The translations under genes and the position numbers were made by a program. From Methylococcales bacterium (lineage in GTDB: Bacteria > Pseudomonadota > Gammaproteobacteria > Methylococcales > Methylomonadaceae): a stretch of DNA of 64,000 nt. Position 1 is the first letter of the stretch. Each line of letters starts with the position of its first letter. The stretch spans positions 372,001-436,000 of the forward strand of contig JAUZSN010000002.1 in assembly GCA_030949405.1 (NCBI GenBank). Reading direction: 5' to 3'. The notes under the pieces are model-generated. The model had not been told where the DNA came from and ran no database searches. It saw nothing but the letters and a program-made list of their open reading frames with translations. Of the stretch, positions 51,407-59,996 are shown one piece after another.

Positions 51407-53283
51407 AAATTACGCTGATTCACAAACTCTGCAAGCTGTGTGTTTAAGTCACGTGGCATTAATGATTTGATTTCTTGATTTCTAGGAAACAAATTTGCCA
51501 CCGCCATTAATTGTTGCTGATTATTATGTAATAACAAAAATGCTTGGCGACTGCTAATATCAATCAAGCGTGAAATGGTATAAGCTTGTGTTTCTGCTTG
51601 CTGTTTAATTGCTTGCAATTGCAAGATGTCATGACTGTTTGTATAGCGGGCAGTTAAGCCTTGTATATTGTTCAGTTTATTATCTGAACTTAATTTTTGT
51701 TGCTGTAAATAACTCAATAAATCGTCATTACGTGTTTGAATCCCTAACGCATTAAATTGGGCGGCTTGCCAAAAATTTTCATTTTGCTGACTGTAGTTAT
51801 TTCGTGCCTCAAGTGAAACCCATAATAAAGCAAAGCTTTTATGTTGCGTGGCATTTAAGTATTTTGCTTGCGCGTTATTGCCGACTTCATAACCTATACT
51901 TTCTTCCGAGCCATCGACCAGATGAATTTTTAAACTATCGCCTTCTAAAGTTTCCAGTAATTGTTTTTTTAACGTATTCAACGTACGGCGTTGTTCATAC
52001 CCTTGTTTAAACGCAATTAACACATCGGCATCAATAAACGCGTGTTCTATTTTATGGGAAAATGCACGGCTACTAATCATTAGTAACGGTTGTTCAGGGG
52101 CGGTACGTAACGCGACCTGATTCACCAAATTAAACAAACTCACGCTATTATCAGGATGAAGTAAATCCGAACTGCCATTCATATTTGCATAAGGATGCGT
52201 GGTTGCAACCATCAAAATTTGTGCTTGCAATCGCTCAAATAACGCGGTGGCATATTCAAAGCTATTCACATCAAACAAAGGTCTCGGAACTTGTAAGCCA
52301 TAGTTATCATGCGCGCCTAAACGAAACACATATAACCCCCAAAAGCGTTGCGAGGACTTTTCTTGCAAAATAAGATAGTGCCGTTGTGTTCCTTTATGAT
52401 GATAGCGAATTAACTGATAATTCATCACGGCGGCTGCTTTATTGATGACCTCTAAATCATCCTCTAAATTTTGCGTCCAGTGATTGCCCTTTAATTGATA
52501 TTGCTGCAATAATTGCATTAAGGGGGTTAATACTTTTTCATCTAAAAATAATAACTCACCTTGTTTAGGGGTTTGATATAAATCACTGCCCCGTGCGGCA
52601 ATATCATCTTTACGATTTAAAATCCAATCTTGTAAATAACCTTCAATACTCAAGGCTTGTTCTAAAATACTGACATGAAATTCTTTTAATAATAAGGGGC
52701 TAAATATTAAGCGTCTTACCGCCTGTTTATTTAACATTAACTCCGCAAAACCATAAGCACTGTCATCACGCTGCAAACTCACAAAAGGCGGTGTATTCCA
52801 CTCTATTTGCCATGTTTTAAGCGATTTTTTTATTAACGGTAGATTTAAATCCGTGGGAATTTTAGACGTAAACCATAAGGTTGATTCCAAACCTTTAGCT
52901 CTGATTTCGCCTTCTTGACGACGCTTTCCCGCCACTAACCGTGCCGTTTTATCGGTATACGTCCGAATTTGCAAACTATTATGCCGACTCATAATATGAT
53001 GAAAATAATGAAAAAAACTACGACGACTTTGCAAAGCATCCGCCGACAAATCGGCTTGCGCCTTTCTGTTGCTACCTGCAATTGCTAAGCTACGCGCATT
53101 TAAGGTTTTAAATAAATTCATGCCCGCATCAAACGCGCCTTCTTCATCTAAAGGGGCAGGAACTTCTAAGCCTAATTTAGATTTAGTTTGGGTATCTAAA
53201 ACATACACGCCCCAACCTTTCAGCGTGTCTTTTTCATGTAGATAAAAATAACGGTTTTCAATAAAACTCAATTGATAATCCAA
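51382..53283 (-). CDS. Tandem amidohydrolase-like repeat protein, in frame with the PgsC-like gene
   Basis: 633 residues. Two homologous units: residues ~1-115 (LSFIENRYFYLHEKDTLKGWGVYVLDTQTKSKLGLEVPAPLDEEGAFDAGMNLFKTLNARSLAIAGSNR) and ~290-410 (LIRYHHKGTQRHYLILQEKSSQRFWGLYVFRLGAHDNYGLQVPRPLFDVNSFEYATALFERLQAQILMVATTH). Each has the 'VP-P-D---A--LF' core of the secreted protein at 46957, but the metal His is missing, so they may bind rather than cut. No signal peptide. The only start is a TTG placed directly after the TAA of the PgsC-like frame, in the same frame, so this is probably the C-terminal half of one long protein. Confidence 0.65.
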   Translation of the reverse strand: MDYQLSFIENRYFYLHEKDTLKGWGVYVLDTQTKSKLGLEVPAPLDEEGAFDAGMNLFKTLNARSLAIAGSNRKAQADLSADALQSRRSFFHYFHHIMSRHNSLQIRTYTDKTARLVAGKRRQEGEIRAKGLESTLWFTSKIPTDLNLPLIKKSLKTWQIEWNTPPFVSLQRDDSAYGFAELMLNKQAVRRLIFSPLLLKEFHVSILEQALSIEGYLQDWILNRKDDIAARGSDLYQTPKQGELLFLDEKVLTPLMQLLQQYQLKGNHWTQNLEDDLEVINKAAAVMNYQLIRYHHKGTQRHYLILQEKSSQRFWGLYVFRLGAHDNYGLQVPRPLFDVNSFEYATALFERLQAQILMVATTHPYANMNGSSDLLHPDNSVSLFNLVNQVALRTAPEQPLLMISSRAFSHKIEHAFIDADVLIAFKQGYEQRRTLNTLKKQLLETLEGDSLKIHLVDGSEESIGYEVGNNAQAKYLNATQHKSFALLWVSLEARNNYSQQNENFWQAAQFNALGIQTRNDDLLSYLQQQKLSSDNKLNNIQGLTARYTNSHDILQLQAIKQQAETQAYTISRLIDISSRQAFLLLHNNQQQLMAVANLFPRNQEIKSLMPRDLNTQLAEFVNQRNFWLQVGQP

Positions 53284-54627
53284 TTACTGCAAATACAATC
53301 GTGCTTGTTGTAACTTATCAGCATCCGCGACTTTTAAATGCGCTTTAATCAATTTTAGAGCGTCTGAAAAGAGTTCTATTTCTTCCATCGTGGGCTTGAT
53401 AAAACTGTTTTGCACTTTGGTTTGATAAAACGAAAGTCGGGCTTGCTCTAATAGACTGTTTAAATCTTGCGACGAAACGCTCAAAGGCTCAGCGGCAACG
53501 GCTTCATTTAAAATTATATCTGAATCTTGAAAAAGCTTTGAAATAGGCAGTAAAGTCAACGAAAACCCAACAATTCCTGCAATCAGAACCGACGCGAAAG
53601 AGGTGCTTAATGTCGCACCTAATAAACGCGAAAAAATGGCTTTATCATGGATTTTAATCGCAATCAGCGTGGCTAATAAATAACCAAAGCCGTAAAAATC
53701 AGTAATTTTAACTTCGGGAAACCACGCTAATAAGGCATAACCTAAAGCAATTTTATAGGCAAAACTGACATTAAAAAATAACAGTAATTTAGGCCCGCCT
53801 TCAATGGTCATTTTGTTTAAAATTGGGGCTTTTAATAACAGCATCGCCATTACTAAAATCACAGTTGACTCAACTACTGTCGCGGCAATTTTTATGGGTT
53901 CATACCATTGCAATGCTAACAGTGAAGGAATTAAAATTCCGTTAAAATCCCAGCCATATAATAAGTTCATCCTTGAGGCTAAAAAAGCGGTGCAAATTAA
54001 AATAATATACGCTTTCGGACTAGAGACAATTGAAGTGGCGACGCCTTCATATAAATAACCAATATTACTTAGGCTAAAATTGGTAAATTCCATTAAGCCA
54101 TAACGCACAATTAATAGCGTCGAACCTAGGGTAACAATCAGCGGTACTAAGCCTCTAACAAACCCTGTTTTCCAAAATTGATTGGCAATTAAAGCAATAA
54201 TAATTAAGCCAAAGCTATGTAATTGATTATGGTAATCAAAATTAATGTCCCAATAAGCATTCAGCCACTGGCCTATTTCGGGTAATAAATAACCATCAAA
54301 AAACAGTCGAATGACAATACTGCACAGTACCAGCGCGAAAAAACGGTCGCGCCCAAAAAGATTTGACCATGCGGCATAACGGGATAAATATTCCGATAAA
54401 AACCAGACGATAAAATACGTAATGAAACCTTCTAATAAAACCACGCTCGCTGCCCACGGTTTTATTAAGAGTAACGGCACTAAATAACCTGGGACAACTA
54501 AGCCCGATAACACCCAGCCTAATCTTAAGTTAAAAAAGCACACCACAAACATACCCACCCAAACCGTGGTAATCACGGAACTCGATAAGCTGCCTTGTGG
54601 AAAAATGTGTAAAGGAAAAATATCCAC
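53284..54627 (-). CDS. Tandem PgsC/CapC-like polytopic membrane protein
   Basis: 447 residues with about eleven membrane segments. The first half closely follows PgsC/CapC of poly-gamma-glutamate synthesis: LGWVLSGLVVPGYLVPLLLIKPWAASVVLLEGFITYFIVWFLS, then FGRDRFFALVLCSIVIRLFFDGYLLP and ALIANQFWKTGFVRGLVPLIVTLGSTLLIV. The second half repeats the plan (NLLYGWDFNGILIPSLLALQWYEPIKIAATVVESTVILVMAMLLL), so this is a double-length PgsC. PgsC is the membrane partner of the PgsB ligase and PgsA. The C-terminal ~75 residues are soluble and helical and belong to the next repeat unit. Six bases after the response regulator. Confidence 0.78.
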   Translation of the reverse strand: MDIFPLHIFPQGSLSSSVITTVWVGMFVVCFFNLRLGWVLSGLVVPGYLVPLLLIKPWAASVVLLEGFITYFIVWFLSEYLSRYAAWSNLFGRDRFFALVLCSIVIRLFFDGYLLPEIGQWLNAYWDINFDYHNQLHSFGLIIIALIANQFWKTGFVRGLVPLIVTLGSTLLIVRYGLMEFTNFSLSNIGYLYEGVATSIVSSPKAYIILICTAFLASRMNLLYGWDFNGILIPSLLALQWYEPIKIAATVVESTVILVMAMLLLKAPILNKMTIEGGPKLLLFFNVSFAYKIALGYALLAWFPEVKITDFYGFGYLLATLIAIKIHDKAIFSRLLGATLSTSFASVLIAGIVGFSLTLLPISKLFQDSDIILNEAVAAEPLSVSSQDLNSLLEQARLSFYQTKVQNSFIKPTMEEIELFSDALKLIKAHLKVADADKLQQARLYLQ

Positions 54628-54633
54628 GCGTTT

Positions 54634-55005
54634 TTAGAGTAATAATTCTTTAATTTTTGCGATTAAATCAATGACTTTAACCGGCTTATAAAGTAATGCG
54701 GTTGCCCCTGCGGCTTTAACTTCTATTTCCGTACTTTCTGTTGCCATCCCCGTTTGTACTAATGTAGGAATATTTAAATGTTTCTCTTCACGCAGCCAAT
54801 GTAAAAACCCTAAACCATCTAATTCAGGCATCATTAAATCAACAATAATCAAATCAACGGATTGGTGTTTTAAAACGTCAATCGCTTCGTTACCTTGCAT
54901 GGCCAGCAAAACCTCATAACCACTTTGTGTTAATGCCATATTCATTAATTTTATGAAAAACTTATCATCATCAATAATTAAAATCCGCTTTTTTAATGGT
55001 GTCAT
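54634..55005 (-). CDS. Single-domain response regulator (CheY-like)
   Basis: 123 residues, receiver domain only. Acidic pair IIDDDKFF, phosphorylated Asp in DLIIVDLMMPELDGLG, then TLVQTGMATESTEIEVKAAGATALLYKPVKVIDLIAKI with the conserved Thr-site replaced by Gly-Met region and Lys in YKPVK. There is no output domain, so it acts by protein contact. The start overlaps the kinase gene by 35 bp, so the two are coupled. Confidence 0.88.
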   Translation of the reverse strand: MTPLKKRILIIDDDKFFIKLMNMALTQSGYEVLLAMQGNEAIDVLKHQSVDLIIVDLMMPELDGLGFLHWLREEKHLNIPTLVQTGMATESTEIEVKAAGATALLYKPVKVIDLIAKIKELLL

Positions 55006-57802
55006 TATTTAATCCGTTGGTTATTATGGTTAATTTAAACGACAAATATATCGTCGCTATGCCACTATTTTCGTTACATAAAAAACATCGTAGCGATAAC
55101 TCTATTGCAGAGCCTTCACCGACTTTACTTGATAGTTGCAAGTGACCGTCCCATTGCTTGACACAATGAATGACATGATTTAACTCGTCTATTCCGTCCT
55201 GATTAACGTCATTACTTGAAAAATTATTAACGTGTTTTAATTTATTATCAGAAAACCCAATCCCTGTATTTTTAAACCGTAAATAAAGTTTTGTCATTTT
55301 TTCTTCGAGTTCTAATGATAACTTCCCTGATTGATAAGTATCGTCTAGCATTTCGGTTAATAAAGTTGCTAATATATTTTCCAACTCTCTAGGTGAGGCA
55401 AACACTAAACTGAGTAATTTAGGCTCGAATAAAACAAATTTAATAGATTTTTCATCCATTAATTTTTTACATTGTTTAATCGCCTGCTTTAACGAAAACT
55501 TAACATCAATGGGATAACATTCTAAAGTAGAATCTAATAAAGCAGTCAGATTTTTATTCATTTGCTCACTAACAACATCTAAGGTTTTTAAGGTTTCATC
55601 CACTTTACCCTCAATACTTTCTAATGCAAATTCCTTGTCTTCAGGGGTCGTCTCTATGCTTTTTAAAAGACTTAACCCAAATGAAACCGACGCCATATCA
55701 TTATGCATTTGAAAATTAAAACGCTCGAACATGTGTTCTTTTAAGGTGGATATTTTTTTCATTTCGGTCACATCAACCAATTCACACAAAACCCCGACCA
55801 TCTGAAAAACATTCGCTTCGGCTGAAAAATTATTCACCGCGTGTGTTTGGTTAGTCTGCAAGGGTTTTATATGTAACATGTAACTGCTTTTTTCATCAAA
55901 ACAAGAAACCATCAGGGACATGGGCTTACGGTCAAAAATTATTTGTTGTAATAAATGCTGGGCTTTAGGCGTATCAAACTGAGTAATTTTAATTACAAAC
56001 TCCAACATACTCAAGTTATAAGGGGGAATATTAGCCTCAGCCCCTACATTCTCCATGCGTTTGTTCACCAATAAAACTCGCCCAAATAAATCATATAAAA
56101 TACTGCTCCCGACCACATTATTAAAGACTTCTTGTAACTCAGAGATGCGTCTATCCATTAATGTAATCGACTGGCTTATCATTTTATACGAGCTATCATT
56201 TGTGCCAATTCGTAAGTAACTTAATAGCTTATTACCCTCCGCCTGTGTATGTTTTTTCCACTCATTACGATAGTGTAAAATTTCACTAATTTGTTGAGTA
56301 TAAGCCGCAATTAAAAGGCTAAATTTACTATTGCCGTGCATTCGCGATTTATCAATGGTAAACGCCCAAAAACCTAAAACTTTACCTGCAAAAATCAACG
56401 GGACTAAATACTCAAGTTCATTACTGTCTATTTTTTTGAAATAGTTTTTTTCTAATAAAATAGCGCGGTTTTCATTAATCGCGGTGCTATAAGGGGCGCG
56501 TTCATAATCCCGACGGACTTCATCAATATCATAAATTTGACAATTAAACGCACTAATTTCTTTTAATCTATGTTCATCTTCGACTCGCTCTAAAAATATC
56601 AAACGCTTAAAGTCTAAGGTTTGATTTAACATATCAATCAATTGCTCCCATGGGGCTTCTGAATGATAAAAACTCACAGGGAAAACTTTTTCCTGTAATC
56701 GTAATGATAAATCAAACAACATATCGTCTAAAAAACGTTTTTCTTGCACGAGCTGATAACGCCACACCCATGCTAAGGTCAACCACTGTGCGAGTAATAA
56801 TTCGGTCAGCGGTAAGACGAAAAAAAACTGATGCCTCAACACCCAAGCCACACCAACATACACGACTGATAAAGAAACAGAGACCAGCCAAGACAAGCGA
56901 AAAGATAACCATTGAAAAACAAACAAACTCTTAATGGTAATGGCTACAATTAACAGCCATACGATTGCTTGGTGAACAGGCGTTAATGAACGCTTCGATA
57001 ATAAAGTGTCCAATGCAAACGCATGAAAAAAGACCGCAGGAATTAAACCTTCCGTTGAAGAAATCGGCGTATAGTATTCATTGATGGCTTCTAAATCATG
57101 CACCGCAATAAACACAGTACGACCTGCGACTAATTCAGAGACTAGCCCTGACTGTAAAACGCGTTCTATATCAATAATAGGTAACCGTTTTAACCCCCCA
57201 CTAAAATTAATCGCATATTGACCTTTAGGTAATAACTCATCTTGCTTTAATACCTGTTGGGCGGTGATTAATTCCATACTAGGAAAATCCCCATGTTGCA
57301 GTTTTATGCGATCCAGTTGATGACGGTAAACCCCTGATTCATGGGTTTTGTTTTGAATTAAACCTAAATTAAGAGTTAGCCCTGCGGTCGTTTGAGGTAA
57401 CGCTTGTAAAACCAGCTCATTTAAATGACTTCCTTTATGTTCAAAACGTCGAGCAAACACCACTTTATGGCTATTGGCGGCTAATTGATAAAATTCTTTA
57501 GAGGCTTGTTCAGGTAAAAAATTAAAGACCACTTGCAGCACATCCTCCGCCAACAAGTTTTTTAATAAGGGCAACCAAGTTTCATCGCCCTGTAAGCTGT
57601 AATCTTTATGCGCCTCTAGTACCACTATTTTTTTAGAGGTTGATTTACCAAAGGTGTAACGCATTAAAGTATCATTAAAAAAATAATTAACAGGTTTAAA
57701 TAACGAGAAAAAATTAGCCAACAACAAACAAGCGATAATCACTAAAGCAATAATAACGGCCTTGTATTTATTTTTTTCATTTTCAGTAGTTTTTAAGGAC
57801 AT
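54971..57802 (-). CDS. CHASE2-domain sensor histidine kinase (degenerate kinase core)
   Basis: 943 residues. TM1 (AVIIALVIIACLLLANFFSLF), extracytoplasmic CHASE2 domain (~45-270; HKDYSLQGDETWLPLLKNLLAEDVLQVVFNFLP, VFIAVHDLEAINEYYTP), and three further membrane helices (~275-350; VHQAIVWLLIVAITIKSLFVFQWL). Then a GAF-like part (~380-530), a PAS-like part (~570-690) and a kinase with H-box FQMHNDMASVSFGLSLLKS, the N-box region LENILATLLTEMLDD and G box TGIGFSD, GEGSAIELSL. The ATPase part is weakly conserved. It senses an unknown periplasmic signal and, by position, controls the response regulator and the envelope genes downstream. Confidence 0.82.
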   Translation of the reverse strand: MSLKTTENEKNKYKAVIIALVIIACLLLANFFSLFKPVNYFFNDTLMRYTFGKSTSKKIVVLEAHKDYSLQGDETWLPLLKNLLAEDVLQVVFNFLPEQASKEFYQLAANSHKVVFARRFEHKGSHLNELVLQALPQTTAGLTLNLGLIQNKTHESGVYRHQLDRIKLQHGDFPSMELITAQQVLKQDELLPKGQYAINFSGGLKRLPIIDIERVLQSGLVSELVAGRTVFIAVHDLEAINEYYTPISSTEGLIPAVFFHAFALDTLLSKRSLTPVHQAIVWLLIVAITIKSLFVFQWLSFRLSWLVSVSLSVVYVGVAWVLRHQFFFVLPLTELLLAQWLTLAWVWRYQLVQEKRFLDDMLFDLSLRLQEKVFPVSFYHSEAPWEQLIDMLNQTLDFKRLIFLERVEDEHRLKEISAFNCQIYDIDEVRRDYERAPYSTAINENRAILLEKNYFKKIDSNELEYLVPLIFAGKVLGFWAFTIDKSRMHGNSKFSLLIAAYTQQISEILHYRNEWKKHTQAEGNKLLSYLRIGTNDSSYKMISQSITLMDRRISELQEVFNNVVGSSILYDLFGRVLLVNKRMENVGAEANIPPYNLSMLEFVIKITQFDTPKAQHLLQQIIFDRKPMSLMVSCFDEKSSYMLHIKPLQTNQTHAVNNFSAEANVFQMVGVLCELVDVTEMKKISTLKEHMFERFNFQMHNDMASVSFGLSLLKSIETTPEDKEFALESIEGKVDETLKTLDVVSEQMNKNLTALLDSTLECYPIDVKFSLKQAIKQCKKLMDEKSIKFVLFEPKLLSLVFASPRELENILATLLTEMLDDTYQSGKLSLELEEKMTKLYLRFKNTGIGFSDNKLKHVNNFSSNDVNQDGIDELNHVIHCVKQWDGHLQLSSKVGEGSAIELSLRCFLCNENSGIATIYLSFKLTIITNGLNNDTIKKADFNY

Positions 57803-58119
57803 AGTTTAATGGACTCTTTTTTTAGCGTAACGGCATAATCTATTGATAATAAGTTACTTGAATTTACGTTATAAGTGCAATTCCAGTAATTATTCTGTTC
57901 TCTCTATTAGGAAAAAAATATGAGACATTATAGTTAGAAAGGCGGTCATTGGGCGCGTGGAATGTGGGAACCCTTCAGATCTATCGTATAATTTTATTTC
58001 TCATAACCGTTATTATTACAATTTTTTATTTTCAATTTATCTCACTAAAATAACTATACTCGCTTACGGGACTTAAGGTATTATTAGCAAGTTCTATTCA
58101 AATTAAAAGAGAAATAATC
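57803..58119. other. 317-bp intergenic region with the rubredoxin promoter area
   Basis: No gene. It separates the divergent kinase and rubredoxin genes, so it must carry both promoters. An AT-rich TATACT hexamer at ~58052 and AAAAGAGAAATAATC just before the rubredoxin ATG (58120) are plausible signals. No palindromic operator was recognised. Confidence 0.45.
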
Positions 58120-58290
58120 ATGACAGATTTTAAAAAATATAAGTGTAAAATATGTGGACATATCTATGATGAAGCATTAGGTGATCCTAGAAAAGGGATT
58201 AATCCAGGAACACTTTGGGCAGATCTACCAAGTGATTGGGAATGTTCAGAGTGTGGCGCGGGAAAAGCAATGTTTAGAGTAATGAATTAA
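58120..58290 (+). CDS. Rubredoxin
   Basis: 56 residues (MTDFKKYKCKICGHIYDEAL), complete. The two metal-binding knuckles CKICG and CSECG (WECSECGAGKAMF) hold one iron. Segment GDPRKGINPGTLWADLPSDW matches typical rubredoxins (usual 'PG..FEDLPDDW'). The last Cys pair is followed by A-G-K rather than the usual V-x-K. It is a small cytosolic electron carrier; methanotrophs and other aerobes use it for oxygen or radical defence. Monocistronic, facing truA. Confidence 0.9.
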   Translation: MTDFKKYKCKICGHIYDEALGDPRKGINPGTLWADLPSDWECSECGAGKAMFRVMN

Positions 58291-58314
58291 TATTTCGTTT
58301 ACTTTTAATGTAAA

Positions 58315-58367
58315 ACCCTTCATTTCTAAACTGTCTTTTTTGACATGGTAATTTAAAAATGAAGGGT
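58315..58367. terminator. Bidirectional inverted repeat between rubredoxin and truA
   Basis: ACCCTTCATTT (58315..58325) pairs with AAATGAAGGGT (58357..58367) around a 31-base loop. The two convergent genes end on either side. Confidence 0.5.
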
Positions 58368-58369
58368 GA

Positions 58370-59173
58370 TTAGTAAAACCGTTTGGCATCGTTGGGTAGT
58401 TTTTCAAATATCGGGTGCTTAACAATACCGTAACGTTCAGGATAATAAACCCCCGCTAAATATAAGCCATAGGGAGGGGCCGTAACGCCGCCTTGTTGAC
58501 GGTCTTTAACCTCCAGTAAGTGTTGAGTCCATTCAATGGGTTCTTTCCCCATACCAATCGCCATTAAGACCCCTGCAATATTCCTTACCATGTGATGTAA
58601 GAACGCATTGGCTGATAAATCAATAATGACCTGTTCCCCTTCTCGATAAACATCAATAAAGTGCATTAACCGTAAGGGACTTTTTGATTGACAACCTTGC
58701 GCTCTAAAGGATGAAAAATCATGATGCCCAAGCAAAGCATTCGCGGCTAACTGCATTTTTTCAGTCGCTAAAGGCTCATAACACCACGTAACTTGTTGGC
58801 GTGATAAGGCGGACTTCATTGGACGATTTAAAATGATATAGCGATAAAATCGGGCAATAGCACTGTAACGAGCATGAAAATCATCAATCGCATTTTTTGC
58901 CCAAATAATCCGAACATCCGCAGGTAAAAAACGATTTCCACCCATGACCCATGCGTGTAAATCACGGGGGGCATCACTCTCAAAATGAATTACTTGCTCT
59001 AACGCATGAACGCCTGAATCCGTACGCCCTGTACACGAAACTCGAATCATTTGGTTAGCGACTTTTGATAAGGCTTGTTCGACAACATGTTGTACCGTAC
59101 GGGTATCCACTTGCCATTGCCAGCCTTTAAAATGACTGCCATCGTATTCTATTCCTAAAACAATTCTTTTCAT
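58370..59173 (-). CDS. truA: tRNA pseudouridine synthase TruA
   Basis: 267 residues from ATG 59173 (MKRIVLGIEYDGSHFKGWQWQ); a longer frame to 59212 runs into nrdJb and is unlikely. Makes pseudouridine at positions 38-40 of tRNA anticodon stems. The catalytic Asp is in SCTGRTDSGVHALEQVIHF, and RFYRYIILNRP and FLHHMVRNIAGVLMAIGMG are the other conserved blocks. It normally follows fimV and precedes trpF; here it follows nrdJb. Confidence 0.95.
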   Translation of the reverse strand: MKRIVLGIEYDGSHFKGWQWQVDTRTVQHVVEQALSKVANQMIRVSCTGRTDSGVHALEQVIHFESDAPRDLHAWVMGGNRFLPADVRIIWAKNAIDDFHARYSAIARFYRYIILNRPMKSALSRQQVTWCYEPLATEKMQLAANALLGHHDFSSFRAQGCQSKSPLRLMHFIDVYREGEQVIIDLSANAFLHHMVRNIAGVLMAIGMGKEPIEWTQHLLEVKDRQQGGVTAPPYGLYLAGVYYPERYGIVKHPIFEKLPNDAKRFY

Positions 59174-59189
59174 TAGACAATCATCATGG

Positions 59190-59870
59190 CTAAGAACATT
59201 TACTATCGCCACAATTAAGGCAGGTCAGACACCCATCCATCATCACTAACGCTTTCGTTAAACATTTATTACATAATTCGGCCCGTTCAGGAAAGTCAGA
59301 CTCATCCTCTTGATTTCCAATGTCGTTACTTAAGGCTTCAAATTCTTTTCGTTTTTCGATTAAAAAAAGTTTACGCTGATCATCCATTTCTTCCACATTG
59401 AGCATTCCAATTTGCTTCATGTGTGATTCAATGGCGGCCCCAATTTCGGCAACTAATGAGGGCATGTAGACACCTCCAGGTTTAAAATACCCGCCTTTAG
59501 GATCAAAAACTGCTTTCAGTTCTTCCACCAAAAAACAAATATCGCCGCCTTTACGAAAACAAGCAGAAATAACCCGAGTTAGGGCAAGTACCCATTGAAA
59601 ATGCTCCATATTTTTAGAGTTAATAAAAACTTCATAAGGACGGCGTTCAATGTGATCGGTGCCTTCATTCAGTACAATATCATTAATGGTAATATAGAGC
59701 GCGTGTTCTGATTGCGGGGTCTTTATTTTGTAAGTTGACCCAATAAGCATTTCCGGACGTTCTGTTGCTTCGTGTAAAATATCAGGTTTGGATTTGACGG
59801 GTTCTTCTTTTTCCGCCTCATTATTCATCACTTTATAACCAATAATTTTTTTATCTATTTTTGTTGCCAT
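59190..59870 (-). CDS. nrdJ: Class II ribonucleotide reductase C-terminal subunit NrdJb
   Basis: 226 residues. Split-gene form of the B12-dependent ribonucleotide reductase C-terminus, as in Pseudomonas. The TSCPD domain is visible as RPYEVFINSKNMEHFQWVLALTRVISACFRKGGDICFLVEELKAVFDPKGGYFKPGGVYMPSLVAEIGAAIESHM. The C-terminal Cys-rich knuckle (CNKCLTKALVMMDGCLTCLNCGDSKC) is the redox-active tail that re-reduces the active site. nrdJa is not in the window; here NrdJb lies alone after petC and a terminator. It supplies dNTPs aerobically or anaerobically if B12 is present, in line with cobT at the other end. Confidence 0.9.
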   Translation of the reverse strand: MATKIDKKIIGYKVMNNEAEKEEPVKSKPDILHEATERPEMLIGSTYKIKTPQSEHALYITINDIVLNEGTDHIERRPYEVFINSKNMEHFQWVLALTRVISACFRKGGDICFLVEELKAVFDPKGGYFKPGGVYMPSLVAEIGAAIESHMKQIGMLNVEEMDDQRKLFLIEKRKEFEALSNDIGNQEDESDFPERAELCNKCLTKALVMMDGCLTCLNCGDSKCS

Positions 59871-59903
59871 ACTTTATCCTGTCGTGATTCTTAAATCATA
59901 AAA

Positions 59904-59934
59904 AAAGCGGATTTTTTAAGTCCGCTTTTATTTA
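59904..59934 (-). terminator. Rho-independent terminator after petC
   Basis: Stem AAAGCGGA/TCCGCTTT (59904..59911 and 59921..59928) and a U run on the minus strand. It separates the petABC transcript from nrdJb. Confidence 0.8.
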
Positions 59935-59996
59935 ATAAAAAATTTTAAATCCTAGGCTTTTGAAGGAGGGACTATGCCAGCCTTACGCGCTTAGGA

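Noticed and set aside
46833-53286. UAA read as glutamine (alternative genetic code or programmed recoding)
   Set aside because: Both in-frame TAA codons follow Gln codons, which is suggestive, but many intact genes in the window end in TAA (hypF, petC, rubredoxin, sufC) and nothing else points to recoding. Nonsense mutation is simpler.
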